DNA of 64,000 bases from Fredinandcohnia onubensis (GTDB lineage: Bacteria; Bacillota; Bacilli; Bacillales; Bacillaceae_L). Of this stretch, positions 53,060 through 62,826 are shown piece after piece. Position 1 is the stretch's first letter, and every line of letters begins with the position of its first letter. The stretch covers positions 151,858-215,857 of the forward strand of contig NZ_NSEB01000023.1 of assembly GCF_002734215.1 (NCBI RefSeq), given 5' to 3'. The notes beneath the pieces are model-generated. The model did no database searches. It was not told the DNA's origin and saw only the letters and a program-made list of their open reading frames with translations. Position numbers and translations under genes: made by a program.

Positions 53060-55465
53060 TTGGCTATTGAGGATACAATCTTAATTAAAATTGGAAAATC
53101 ATATAGAGAAGGAATGTCGGCAGAAGAGTTATACAATGCTACAAGTGTTAGTTGGAAAATTAGTGGGAATAAATTACAGTCTGGTGATTATAAATACTAT
53201 TGTGCAATTTACAATAACAAAATAATAGAAGTGTATGAGTTAATGGGATATGAAAAAGATGGAAGACCAGAACTTGAAGGGCGTTTTATCTTAAAGGGAA
53301 AGATTGCTGACATGCAAATTCGTAATGCTCTCTTGGGACATGATGTGAGTGATCTACACAAAGGCTTAGGAAATCCAATTAAGTATGCAAATATGGAAAT
53401 CTTACTAAAAAAGGTAGATAAAGACTACATAAAAAAAGAAGGTAGCGTAAAAGGCTCGTTGGAAGGAAGTCGGATTAAACATCTGTTAATTAATCTAGCA
53501 AAACAAGTAAAAGTGATTAAAACACTCCGTACTCAAAAATCTAACTGGATAACAAAAATTGATGAAAAAGGAATTTTTGTTGAAACGGAATCGTCAAGGG
53601 AAAAACATCAAAAAGGTGAGAAAGAATTTCCTTGGGACTACTTAAGTTTTGAGTATATTATGGAAGGTTGGAGAGAGTTTCTAGAAGTAAGAACTGCAAC
53701 GGCTACCGATTTTAGAAGTGTCCAAGGTAGGTCATCATTTCTTATGGCATTTTTTAGTCAACTTCCTTTTGTAGAAGTGACAACAAAAAATAATAAGGTT
53801 GCGATAACCCTTAAAGAATTTACAACAGACCAATTACCTGAAGGTAATTTCGAACTTACCCTAACTTTTCTGGAAGAAATTATAGAGGGTAATATAGATC
53901 CAAGAAAAATTAACTCTCTTTATAAAGAAGAAAGTATCAAAAGATTAAAATCTAGGGCACGACAAGGACTGAAACTACTAGGGTTTTTAACTGACAATTA
54001 TGATATCAATAAATCTTTAATTAACGAATATCAGGCAGAAGTAAATAGAAAAAATCTTTTAAGAAACCAGCTAAGTAAATTAGACTATATTAATATCATA
54101 AGAAGCCTTCTACCTTTAATAGGGAATCTACAAAAACAAGATAAACTCATTTGTTTAAAAGAGATAGGGATGTTAATTGTTCGGAATTCCCTTAAAGAAA
54201 ATTTAATGAAAGAGACGGTTGCTGAATACAGGTCAAGAAATATACTAAGTTGGTTACAGGAATTAGAAATTGTTGATGGAGAATGGAACTTGATAAATAA
54301 AGAAATTAAGAATGAATACATAATAAATTCAGGTGTAAGTATTGCACAAGAGGAAGTTTCAAAATTGTTATCAACAAATGAAGTAGTTACGCATATTGAC
54401 AATTATATTAAAAGTAAAGGTTTCTATTATGAAAAGGAAGACGTAATAAATCTTTTTATATCATTAAAAACAAAACCATTCGTGATACTTTCCGGAATTT
54501 CAGGTACAGGTAAAACCAAAATTGTTCAATGGTTTTCAGAGAGTATAGGTGCTAATGAATCTAATGGACAGTTTAAATTAATTCCTGTTCGTCCTGATTG
54601 GAGCGATGGATCAGATTTATTGGGATATCGTGATATTAAAGGAGACTTTGTTGAGGGGCCATTAACTAAGATAATAAAACGTGCTGCGGACAATCCATCT
54701 CTGCCATATTTTGTTTTACTAGATGAAATGAATTTGGCACGTGTAGAATATTATTTCAGCGATATCCTAAGTGTTATGGAAAGTAGACGATGGGAAAACG
54801 GGGAAATAGTCACTTCTATATTATTATCTGATGAAATAGCAGAAAAAAATATAAGCTTACCTACAAATTTATATCTTATAGGAACTGTTAATATGGATGA
54901 AACAACTCATCCGTTTAGTAAAAAGGTTTTGGATCGTGCAAATACAATTGAATTTAATGAAGTGAATTTAGGATATCTTGATTTTTTACACGACCTACCC
55001 GAAGTACTTCCAATAAATATAGATAATCAGACATTGAAGGGAAGTTATCTTCATTTAAAGGACGTTTATGTAGAAGATCCCAATTTAGTTGAAAAGACAA
55101 CTACTGAATTGGTCAAAATTAATGAACTGTTAAAGCCTATAGGTGCTCAGGTTGGTTACCGTGTGCGAGATGAGATTTGTTTTTATATTGCATATAATGA
55201 AGCGGCTGATTTGTATTCTTTTGATCAAGCACTAGATAGGTGCATTCTTCAAAAAATTTTACCAAGAGTCGCTGGTAGTGATAATAGAGTAGAAGAGGTT
55301 CTAAATAGTCTTTATACATACTGTACAAATAGAAGTTTTAATGAAGATGGTTTATTGAATTTTAATGAATTAAAGAATGTTAAATATCCTAAGAGTGCAA
55401 AAAAAGTAATTGAGATGAGGAGGAGGCTAGAAGATGGCTTTACTTCCTTCTGGATCGGCTCCTAA
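53060..55465 (+). CDS. McrB-like AAA+ motor with N-terminal specificity region
   Basis: An 801-residue protein. Residues about 25-115 (SWKISGNKLQSGDYKYYCAIY, YELMGYEKDGRPELEGRFI) resemble small PUA/EVE-like modules of restriction proteins. A helical middle follows. The McrB-type AAA+ domain has Walker A GISGTGKT (479-486), Walker B YFVLLDEMNLARVEYYFSD (about 550) and the McrB signature GTVNMDETTHPFSKKVLDR (about 608-626). McrB motors move on DNA and activate a partner nuclease. The TTG start follows AAAGGAG. The 3' end overlaps the McrC-like gene by 32 nt. Antiphage or anti-modified-DNA defence is the expected role; the recognised modification is unknown. Confidence 0.85.
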   Translation: MAIEDTILIKIGKSYREGMSAEELYNATSVSWKISGNKLQSGDYKYYCAIYNNKIIEVYELMGYEKDGRPELEGRFILKGKIADMQIRNALLGHDVSDLHKGLGNPIKYANMEILLKKVDKDYIKKEGSVKGSLEGSRIKHLLINLAKQVKVIKTLRTQKSNWITKIDEKGIFVETESSREKHQKGEKEFPWDYLSFEYIMEGWREFLEVRTATATDFRSVQGRSSFLMAFFSQLPFVEVTTKNNKVAITLKEFTTDQLPEGNFELTLTFLEEIIEGNIDPRKINSLYKEESIKRLKSRARQGLKLLGFLTDNYDINKSLINEYQAEVNRKNLLRNQLSKLDYINIIRSLLPLIGNLQKQDKLICLKEIGMLIVRNSLKENLMKETVAEYRSRNILSWLQELEIVDGEWNLINKEIKNEYIINSGVSIAQEEVSKLLSTNEVVTHIDNYIKSKGFYYEKEDVINLFISLKTKPFVILSGISGTGKTKIVQWFSESIGANESNGQFKLIPVRPDWSDGSDLLGYRDIKGDFVEGPLTKIIKRAADNPSLPYFVLLDEMNLARVEYYFSDILSVMESRRWENGEIVTSILLSDEIAEKNISLPTNLYLIGTVNMDETTHPFSKKVLDRANTIEFNEVNLGYLDFLHDLPEVLPINIDNQTLKGSYLHLKDVYVEDPNLVEKTTTELVKINELLKPIGAQVGYRVRDEICFYIAYNEAADLYSFDQALDRCILQKILPRVAGSDNRVEEVLNSLYTYCTNRSFNEDGLLNFNELKNVKYPKSAKKVIEMRRRLEDGFTSFWIGS

Positions 55466-57944
55466 TGATGTTGAGCTTGTTTACATTGACACTGACCAAT
55501 TAACCCTTGTGATTAAGGGAAAACCGTATCATGAAAGATACGAAGGACTATTACAATATAGACAACTGGATTTTCATGATGTAATGCATTTTAATGTTAG
55601 AGGTAAGTATATCAACATCAAAAAAATTTTTGATGTAGAGACACAAACTTTAATTGAACCATTAAATCAAAGGCCTATATTTTTTGAAAATGGAAACTAT
55701 CAGATTGTTATTTCTCCGAAGGCGGGAATTAATCTTTCCTTTTATCATGAACATCCTTTATTAAGAAAGGCTGTAGGGAAGGTTGATATTGGGGATAGTT
55801 ATTTTTTAATGGGGAATCTACAGTTTCAGAATGAAGTAGGTTTGTCAAAGTTTGAAATTAGAAGTGAAGAAGGAGTCCTCTTAGAAGTAACTATCGAAAT
55901 TTTCCCTTCTAAACTGGATTATAAGGATGATTATAAAACGCTTTTAAATGAGGTAAATAATGAAATTTACAATTTAGCTTATCATTTTATTAAGAAAACA
56001 TATTTTGGAGCTAAGGTAAATGTAGAGGGTAAACCATCAAGAAGTGAATTTTATCGGTTACTTACTTATCATTTTGAAGGATTATTCAATGCTATCAAAC
56101 AAATAGAGTCTCAACCTCATCGTAAGTTAATTACTACCCATATTCATGCGAGGGGAGACCAACTCGGTAAATTAGATCAAAGAGGAAGACAATATTTACG
56201 GAAACGTCCGCATTTGTTTGTTGATGTTGAACGCGGTATTGAAATCAATAACAGGATAGTCTTACCTAAATCTGGGTTGAAAATAAAAAAAGAGCTTACC
56301 CCTGACACTCTTGAAAATCAATTTATAAAATGGATCATGAGTAGGTTACAGACTAAAATTGCTGATTTATTAGACAAGGTCCTGAGCAAAAATAAACGGT
56401 ATGAAGTTGAGCCCGATCAAGACTTAGTTCATAGAATAGAAAAAATGCTATCAAGCCTTGATAAAAGGATGAAAAATTCCTTTTGGAATAATATAGGTAA
56501 ACTTGATAGATCCGTAATGAGTCTTGTGATACAAATGGCTCCCGGATATCGAGATGTATTTAAAACTTATTTAATAATCTCCAAAGGCCTTTCATTACAA
56601 GGAACTCTTTATCAAATGTCTGTTAAAGATGTTGCTACTATGTATGAATATTGGACTTTCATAAAGCTAGGTCAAATCTTGAATAAAAAATATAAAATGT
56701 TGAGTCAAGATATAATTAAAGTAAAAAGCGATGGATTGTTTGTTAATCTAGATACGAACTCTACTGCGAAGCGAGTATTCAAGCATCCAATAACTAATGA
56801 GCAAATAATATTAACTTATCAAAAAACTGAACGACATTTGCCAACTTTGCCACAAAAACCAGATACAACACTCAGTATTGAGAAAAAAGGTAAAAATTTC
56901 ACATATAATTATATTTTTGATGCTAAATACCGTATTGATTTTGCAGTTGAAGGAAGTTACTACCAAAGGCATTATCAGGAACCAGGACCAATGGAAGACG
57001 ATATAAATACAATGCATAGGTACAGAGATTCCTTGGTAGTTCAGCAAAATGGTCCATACGAAAGAACTGCATTTGGAGCGTATGTTCTCTTTCCTTGGAA
57101 GGATGAGGAGCTTTATGAAAACCATCACTTTTATAAAAGTATTGGAAAAGTGAATATTGGTGGTTTGCCTTTTCTCCCCAATGCTACTCGATTGGTTGAG
57201 CAATTTATTGAGCACTTAATTGAAAAAAGTCCTGAAGAAATTCAGAAGGAAGGAATATTACCAAGGGGATCTAAAGAAGTGTGGATTTCAGCCTTAGATG
57301 ATAAAGTACTTGTGGGCACTGTAACTTCAAAAGAATATTTTCACAGATTTATTAATCATCTTTATTTCCGTATTCCTTCAAATAAATTAAAAAGAGGCTG
57401 GCAAGAAGCAGCGTATGTAGCACTTTATTTAGTTAACGGAGTATCGTCTCAAAATGGCATAGTTTGTTATGGGAAAATTACCGAAGTAAAGTTTGTTAAA
57501 GGGTTTGAGATCGATGAACCACCTACGGACAGTTATGAAGAATATGTAATATTTAACATAGATGTTTGGAAAACAATCTATAGACCAATAATTCCAGTTG
57601 GATATGGAATATCAATTTATTCAATAACGACATTATCGATTTTAAGAGATGCAAAAGAATTGCCAGAGATATTTATGAAATCAAAAGAAGAAAGAATAAT
57701 ATGGCGTATGCTAAGAAGAATTTCTGACCAAATTACAATTGAGCTAGACGCACCTATTCTAGATCAAGCGACTAAAATTCAACGATTTCGATTTAATAAT
57801 ATATTGGTGAATTTTAATAATCAGGAAAGACAAATGACTATTATTCATGAAAAGGGTGAAAAGGTCATTGATTATGATGAATTAATAAAAAAACCATCGG
57901 GTGTTTTCAGAAAAATTATTTCATTAATAGAACTGGGACTATAG
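55434..57944 (+). CDS. McrC-like nuclease with DUF2357 and PD-(D/E)XK domains
   Basis: An 836-residue partner of the McrB-like motor. The N-terminal and central parts (about 1-400) fit DUF2357, the McrC-type arm. The PD-(D/E)XK nuclease core has Pro476-Asp477, 18 residues, then Asp496-Ala-Lys498 in YIFDAKYRID, with a following DINTMHRYRD helix. A further roughly 230-residue C-terminal region (from about 610, GTVTSKEYFHRFINHLYFRIP) is beyond the usual McrC length and may be another beta-rich reader or structural domain. The ATG at 55434 lies inside the mcrB-like gene after GAGGAGGAGG, so translation is coupled. Confidence 0.83.
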   Translation: MALLPSGSAPNDVELVYIDTDQLTLVIKGKPYHERYEGLLQYRQLDFHDVMHFNVRGKYINIKKIFDVETQTLIEPLNQRPIFFENGNYQIVISPKAGINLSFYHEHPLLRKAVGKVDIGDSYFLMGNLQFQNEVGLSKFEIRSEEGVLLEVTIEIFPSKLDYKDDYKTLLNEVNNEIYNLAYHFIKKTYFGAKVNVEGKPSRSEFYRLLTYHFEGLFNAIKQIESQPHRKLITTHIHARGDQLGKLDQRGRQYLRKRPHLFVDVERGIEINNRIVLPKSGLKIKKELTPDTLENQFIKWIMSRLQTKIADLLDKVLSKNKRYEVEPDQDLVHRIEKMLSSLDKRMKNSFWNNIGKLDRSVMSLVIQMAPGYRDVFKTYLIISKGLSLQGTLYQMSVKDVATMYEYWTFIKLGQILNKKYKMLSQDIIKVKSDGLFVNLDTNSTAKRVFKHPITNEQIILTYQKTERHLPTLPQKPDTTLSIEKKGKNFTYNYIFDAKYRIDFAVEGSYYQRHYQEPGPMEDDINTMHRYRDSLVVQQNGPYERTAFGAYVLFPWKDEELYENHHFYKSIGKVNIGGLPFLPNATRLVEQFIEHLIEKSPEEIQKEGILPRGSKEVWISALDDKVLVGTVTSKEYFHRFINHLYFRIPSNKLKRGWQEAAYVALYLVNGVSSQNGIVCYGKITEVKFVKGFEIDEPPTDSYEEYVIFNIDVWKTIYRPIIPVGYGISIYSITTLSILRDAKELPEIFMKSKEERIIWRMLRRISDQITIELDAPILDQATKIQRFRFNNILVNFNNQERQMTIIHEKGEKVIDYDELIKKPSGVFRKIISLIELGL

Positions 57945-58004
57945 ATTCCCAAATTAGTAAGGAATTTTAATTAATTACTCAATTTCCGTATTATGAAGAG
58001 ATAC

Positions 58005-58032
58005 GAAAGCGCATCATGGCTTGTGCGCTTTC
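58005..58032 (+). terminator. Terminator-like hairpin after the McrBC-like pair
   Basis: GAAAGCGCA (58005-58013) / TGCGCTTTC (58024-58032) followed by ATTTATG, a weak T-tract. It separates the pair from the GHKL operon, which probably has its own promoter in the rest of the 265-bp gap. Confidence 0.55.
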
Positions 58033-58209
58033 ATTTATGAATGTTTCAATAGAAAATTTTATACTCTAGACTAGAACATTTTAAACATTTACTATATAAA
58101 TATATGGAAAAATAATTACAAGGGTCGATTTTCTTATTTTCAGAGATGAAAGAATAAGACTTTAGGATGGTTTCTTCTTTTTGGAACCAATAGTATGAAG
58201 GAGGTAACT

Positions 58210-60135
58210 ATGGAATTCCCAACTAGAGAACAATTTTGGCAGTTTTCTCCGATTGAAAGGATTGAGGACTCGAACTTCGATAAGACATTGGAACGTTTCT
58301 ATAAATCTAGAGTTTCTGGTTTGGTTCGTGAAAATATCCAAAATTCGCTGGATGGACGCCTGCCTAATTTAGATGGCCCCGTTAAGGTGATAATAAATAC
58401 GGGTACCATAAAAAGAGAGGAAATACCTGGAATTGAAGAAGCAATTGAGCATATTAAAACATTACGAGGTCGAAACAGCTATACAAAAGAGACCATTGAA
58501 CATATGCAAAGCAAAATGTTGCTAGAAGAAGTAAAGTATATCTCTTTTGAAGACAGAAATACCCGTGGTTTAAGTGGCGCAAAGAATGGTCAAAGTAACT
58601 CTGATCAAGATACTTGGTCGATTTATGCTTACAATAAGGGTGTCCATTCTCTAGAAGAAAGCGAAGAATTAGAAACGGAGAGGGGAGGTTCCCATGGTGT
58701 TGGGAAAATTGCCTCCAATGCTGCTTCTGATTTACACCTCATGTATTTTGCCAATTGTGATGGAGAAGGAAACCAACATTTAGGTGGAACGATTCAATTA
58801 ATAGAACATGAATATCATAACCAAAGCTATCGTTCAACGGGGTATTTTACAAATATTTGTATGTTAGGAGATAACAAGTCGAAGTTTTACCCTTTTGAAA
58901 ATCACTTTAAGCAGGTCTTTGAAAAGAATACAAGAGGTTTGAAGATCATTATTCCGTTCTTACGTGATGAGTATGACAACGAAAGACAAATTGTAATAAG
59001 TATTTGCGATAGCTTTTTCGTTTCAATCATTGAAAAGAAGCTCGAAGTTGTTGTCAATAACAATACCATAAATTATGAAACAATTATGAGCTTCGTAAAT
59101 AATGCCGATTATTATGTGCAAGAGATTCCTGAAATGAAAAAGGAATTCACACCGTTATACGTGAACACTTATTTAAATGAAACGCCAAGAACGATCGTAG
59201 TTTCAGATAGTGTAGATAACTTCAAATTTAATTTATATTTTCAGTACAATGAAGAGATAACAAAAGGACGGGTTGCAGTTATTCGGACGATTGGGATGAA
59301 GATTGAAGATTTTAAGGTGAAAAACAATGCCACGAAGCCATTTAATGCTGTTTTAATTGGCGGTCCAGCAGAAGATGCCTACTTAAAATCTTTAGAAAAT
59401 GAATCCCATACCGAATTGTCCTATGAACACATTAAAGATAAACAATTAGAAAAGCGGGCGAAGAAATTCATTAGTAATCTTTCTCGTGAGGTTGCTAATG
59501 TCATTGAAGAAGCCATTAAGGAAAACAATCCAGTAGATGGCAAAATTGACACAAAAGATATCTTGTATGTCATAGAAAATCAGTTTAAAAAAGACTTATC
59601 TGCTTCGATGGGGACCGTTGTTGTCAACAAAGGGAGATCATTAGTTAAAATGACTGAGGATATTCCTCGAAAAAAGAAAAAACAAACTGATAAACCTGAT
59701 AAAGAACGAAAGAAGAGAGAGAAGAACAAAGAGCCTGTAAAACGGGTAACCCCAAAACCAAAGGATTCGGATGAGAACGATCAAGATAGGGCTGTTTCAT
59801 CCTTTAGCGTTCATCCAAAGATCGTGCAACGTTTAATCTTTGGGAATAATGAAGTTGTTAAATTTGATTTCACCCAAAGTGAACTAATTCAAAACGAAAA
59901 ATCCTGTAACATCAAGTTATCCGTTATTGATGGGATGGGGGTTGAATACAATGACGAATTTAATATCCGTGATAACTTCGTTCGAGTCATTGATATTGCC
60001 AATAACAGTGAACGTGAATTTAATGAAAACCATATTAAGGATGTCTCCATCCAGGATGGGATCGCGCAAATTCTATTTGAATTAAAACCCAATTACAATA
60101 AAGCTTTAAAATTTATATATTACGTGGAGGTGTAA
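58210..60135 (+). CDS. GHKL (Hsp90/MutL-like) ATPase, first gene of a three-gene operon
   Basis: About 641 residues. The ATP-binding Bergerat fold is visible: N-box RENIQNSLDG (Glu41, Asn45, Asp48), the next motif FEDRNTRGLSG (Asp115) and a glycine lid GGSHGVGKIASNAAS (159-173). A Lys-rich linker near residues 485-520 (RKKKKQTDKPDKERKKREK) leads to a beta-rich C-terminal domain (about 530-641). GHKL ATPases of unknown role are frequent in antiphage islands. The ATG at 58210 has a full AAGGAGGT site; the ATG at 58195 precedes it. I cannot match it to a named defence gene. One bp gap to the next gene. Confidence 0.78.
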   Translation: MEFPTREQFWQFSPIERIEDSNFDKTLERFYKSRVSGLVRENIQNSLDGRLPNLDGPVKVIINTGTIKREEIPGIEEAIEHIKTLRGRNSYTKETIEHMQSKMLLEEVKYISFEDRNTRGLSGAKNGQSNSDQDTWSIYAYNKGVHSLEESEELETERGGSHGVGKIASNAASDLHLMYFANCDGEGNQHLGGTIQLIEHEYHNQSYRSTGYFTNICMLGDNKSKFYPFENHFKQVFEKNTRGLKIIIPFLRDEYDNERQIVISICDSFFVSIIEKKLEVVVNNNTINYETIMSFVNNADYYVQEIPEMKKEFTPLYVNTYLNETPRTIVVSDSVDNFKFNLYFQYNEEITKGRVAVIRTIGMKIEDFKVKNNATKPFNAVLIGGPAEDAYLKSLENESHTELSYEHIKDKQLEKRAKKFISNLSREVANVIEEAIKENNPVDGKIDTKDILYVIENQFKKDLSASMGTVVVNKGRSLVKMTEDIPRKKKKQTDKPDKERKKREKNKEPVKRVTPKPKDSDENDQDRAVSSFSVHPKIVQRLIFGNNEVVKFDFTQSELIQNEKSCNIKLSVIDGMGVEYNDEFNIRDNFVRVIDIANNSEREFNENHIKDVSIQDGIAQILFELKPNYNKALKFIYYVEV

Positions 60136-60136
60136 C

Positions 60137-60994
60137 ATGATCTACAGAAAGGATGCCAATTTTCCATATCCAATTCTATCCAACACCTCATCGGGTTATG
60201 TAAATAATGAATTTATCTTAGATGTTCATTTGGAAGAGAATACACAGTACTACAGGTTTAATTTTCAATATGAGATCGAATCGGGTTTTATTAATAGACT
60301 GGTAGAACAACGAAAAGCACAAATGATTTTAGTCATTCAGTCCAAAGATAATAAGTTTTATAGGTTAAGATCAGGTCAGACCTACATTGATATTCCCAAT
60401 TCGAGAATTTCCATACTAGAAAACAGAACATCTATTCAAATGTATATCCAATCACTTGTTGAAATTGATTTTAACGAGAACGATGATTTGAACGAATTTT
60501 ACCAAAGCTTTAAGTCTAGCATTAAAGTTCCTAAATATGGAATGCTGGGCTATTCGAATATAGTTTCATTTGATGATCGAATAAAAAAACCCTATGAACT
60601 ATTTGAGAGGAAATTAAACCCAGAGCTATCATCCGATATTAAAATAGAACTGAGTACTGAAACGATCATTATTCATTATAAAAATGAGCAATACCAATTT
60701 AACGCAGTACCGATGAGTAACTCGTTAAACAATCCGTATATTTATATGGGACTTCAAAAAGCTCTCTATCGCTTTATTATGAACAATGGTTTCGATGGAG
60801 AACAACTGGATATTGATGAGATTGAACCACCTTCCAACCCATTGGATATGAAGTTATATCAGCTAATGAAGAAAAAGATGGTTTCTGAATTAAGTATTGA
60901 AAATATTGATGAAGTGATCTATAAAATTTCTGACCGGATCATTGAGAAATATACGCATGCCGTTGTGAAGGGACTTAGTGCAAATGGAAGTTAG
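60137..60994 (+). CDS. Unknown protein, second gene of the GHKL operon
   Basis: A 285-residue soluble protein, rich in beta strand in the first 100 residues (FILDVHLEENTQYYRFNFQYEIE) and more helical later, with no signal peptide or membrane helix. The middle has a short acidic patch (NENDDLNEF); the end has repeated Lys/Met/Ile helices. No known motif recognised. Its ATG is one base after the stop of the GHKL gene, with GTGGAGGTG as ribosome site, and its 3' end overlaps the third gene, so all three are made together and probably form a complex. Confidence 0.7.
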   Translation: MIYRKDANFPYPILSNTSSGYVNNEFILDVHLEENTQYYRFNFQYEIESGFINRLVEQRKAQMILVIQSKDNKFYRLRSGQTYIDIPNSRISILENRTSIQMYIQSLVEIDFNENDDLNEFYQSFKSSIKVPKYGMLGYSNIVSFDDRIKKPYELFERKLNPELSSDIKIELSTETIIIHYKNEQYQFNAVPMSNSLNNPYIYMGLQKALYRFIMNNGFDGEQLDIDEIEPPSNPLDMKLYQLMKKKMVSELSIENIDEVIYKISDRIIEKYTHAVVKGLSANGS

Positions 60995-61751
60995 ATTACT
61001 AGAGAAGGGTTATAAGAATAACGAACAATTTTATAAAGACTTTTTGGATGATACGATTCGCTATAAAGACGAATATTTCTCAGGAGAGGTAGTTACTTTA
61101 CCTGAAGCTCCTGATTTTCCGATTTACATGGCTAAACTTAGTGAAGAAGAACGGAAAAGGCAATTCCTAGAGGCTTTTGAAATCATTACAGATTCTTATT
61201 TACAAACTCCAAGGGATTTGCATTTTGATGAGTTGTTCTGGCACTCTTTACTTACTGTACACAAAAGGGGATTTCTATTAGAAACTTATCCGCAAATCGG
61301 AGAAGGGATAAGTCATTTCAATAATATCGTAATTAAGAAATTCGACTGGGAAAATTATATATATAAATGTGTTATCGGTGCCCAATATATTAATGACGCT
61401 ACTCAAGATGATCATGATCGAAAACAGTATTATCATCTATTGATAGATAATTTAGACCTTTATAACTATATAATTAAGTACGAAATTTTCCGTAATCAGC
61501 AATTTTTAATCAATGTGTTGGATATTATTGACGAACTCAATCTTTCAAAAGTGATGAAAGGAAAGATTAAGGGACGAGATGATCTAGGAAAAGACGAACG
61601 GGTGGGTCGGCGGATTATTTTCGAATTTAATAAAAGCTATCCAGTTATTATGTCGCCAATACTTGAGAAAGATGAGTTGAAGGAGCTGTTTATAGAGTAT
61701 TTGGGTTATTATTACGAAGTTAGTAGACTAAATGTTCATGAACCTGTTTGA
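60984..61751 (+). CDS. Unknown protein, third gene of the GHKL operon
   Basis: About 255 residues, acidic and mostly helical, with aromatic-rich stretches (NNEQFYKDFLDDTIRYKDEYF, YYHLLIDNLDLYNYIIKYEIF). A basic loop KVMKGKIKGRDDLGKDERVGRR lies near residue 205. No catalytic motif recognised. It starts at ATG 60984 (or GTG 60978) inside the previous gene, indicating coupled translation. Possible adaptor or effector of the GHKL system. Confidence 0.68.
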   Translation: MEVRLLEKGYKNNEQFYKDFLDDTIRYKDEYFSGEVVTLPEAPDFPIYMAKLSEEERKRQFLEAFEIITDSYLQTPRDLHFDELFWHSLLTVHKRGFLLETYPQIGEGISHFNNIVIKKFDWENYIYKCVIGAQYINDATQDDHDRKQYYHLLIDNLDLYNYIIKYEIFRNQQFLINVLDIIDELNLSKVMKGKIKGRDDLGKDERVGRRIIFEFNKSYPVIMSPILEKDELKELFIEYLGYYYEVSRLNVHEPV

Positions 61752-62200
61752 TTGTTTAAAAAAAGAACTAATAGATATGTACTAAAAGTATAAGTTATTT
61801 GTTAAGGATATATATTGTGCGTTTAATTTCATATTTTCATCGGACACCTTTGGTATTCCAATATTTTATAACAGCTCCTACACACTTCTGTCGACAAGCA
61901 CCATTTTAATAAAGCCAATGCCATTGTTTAAATAACATTAGACTAGATAGACCGGTAACAGCATATTTGGAATTTCCGGAATCGTACTCTACTTTTCTAA
62001 AGTTATTTTGTTCTAAAAGTCAATATGCTTCTTCTTCGTTGTCTAAGAGTAATTTGAAGAAGAAGTTTTTGATATAGAAGGGAAGTTAATATTGAACATA
62101 TGAGCAACTGCTTGTCTAGTTTAAACGGAAGTTTTTTTTCTGGAAAATCTCAGGAATTTCTTGTTCCACATTAGAATCTTCGGTCTCTTGTAATTCCCTC
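61752..62200. other. 449-bp stretch of degenerate sequence
   Basis: No intact gene. On the minus strand just below 62200, a second frame reads LKRELQETEDSNVEQEIPEIFQ before a stop, a plausible frameshifted continuation of the replication-like gene at 62201-62533. The rest has many stops in all frames. It looks like decaying mobile-element DNA at the edge of the island. Confidence 0.45.
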
Positions 62201-62533
62201 TTAAGGTTTTAATTCTTCCAGATCTTGATAATTAATGGTGTACCATTTTTTTTGATCCATTTTTATTTTATTAAAATTTCTAGCATATATAAAACCGTTA
62301 TTTTCCAAACTTGAAATGACTCTCCTTATTGTACTTTTTGAAAGAAAAGGTAGTTGTTCCACCAGCTGATCATATGTGAAATTTACCCATTTTCTCTCTT
62401 CACATATATGATTAGTCTGCTTAAGCCAAAAGTGAAGTTGTTGAAGAATAATACTTTCGTATAATCCTATTCTAGTTGCAAGTGTCGGAGAGATGTATAA
62501 TGGTTTGTTGTTGATTATAAGGTCTTCGTTCAT
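62201..62533 (-). pseudogene. Truncated phage/plasmid-type replication protein, winged-helix N-terminus
   Basis: A 110-residue frame matching the N-terminus of phage and plasmid replication-initiator-like proteins: LYISPTLATRIGLYESIILQQLHFWL, then WVNFTYDQLVEQLPFLSKSTIRRVISSLENNGFI, a winged helix, and KWYTINYQDLEEL. Full-length relatives are about two to three times longer. A one-base shift at the end would continue into an acidic stretch (about 62135-62200), so the gene is probably frameshifted. It marks a mobile-element relic beside the defence genes. Confidence 0.6.
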
Positions 62534-62826
62534 TTGAATTTGCCATCCTTTTTGGTATATTAGGAAATTTGAATACGCTTCTATTAGCTGGGCAAAAGTA
62601 ATTACAAGTTTGAAAAAATATAATAGATTAAATGATTTGACGTGAGACTAATCTTACAGCCACAGATCGAAAAGTAAATGACTTGAGGTATGATTTTGTT
62701 GTGAGGATTTTTGGAATTTTATTTTTGTAAAATAGAGATTACGGGAGGGACCTTTAATTAATTAACTAAAATCGCCTGTAAAGTTAGTAAATACTAGAAA
62801 TAGTAAAATGTAAACCTTTTCATTAA

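Noticed and set aside
54085..54402. 105-codon minus-strand frame in the McrB-like gene
   Set aside because: Antisense shadow with no ribosome site.
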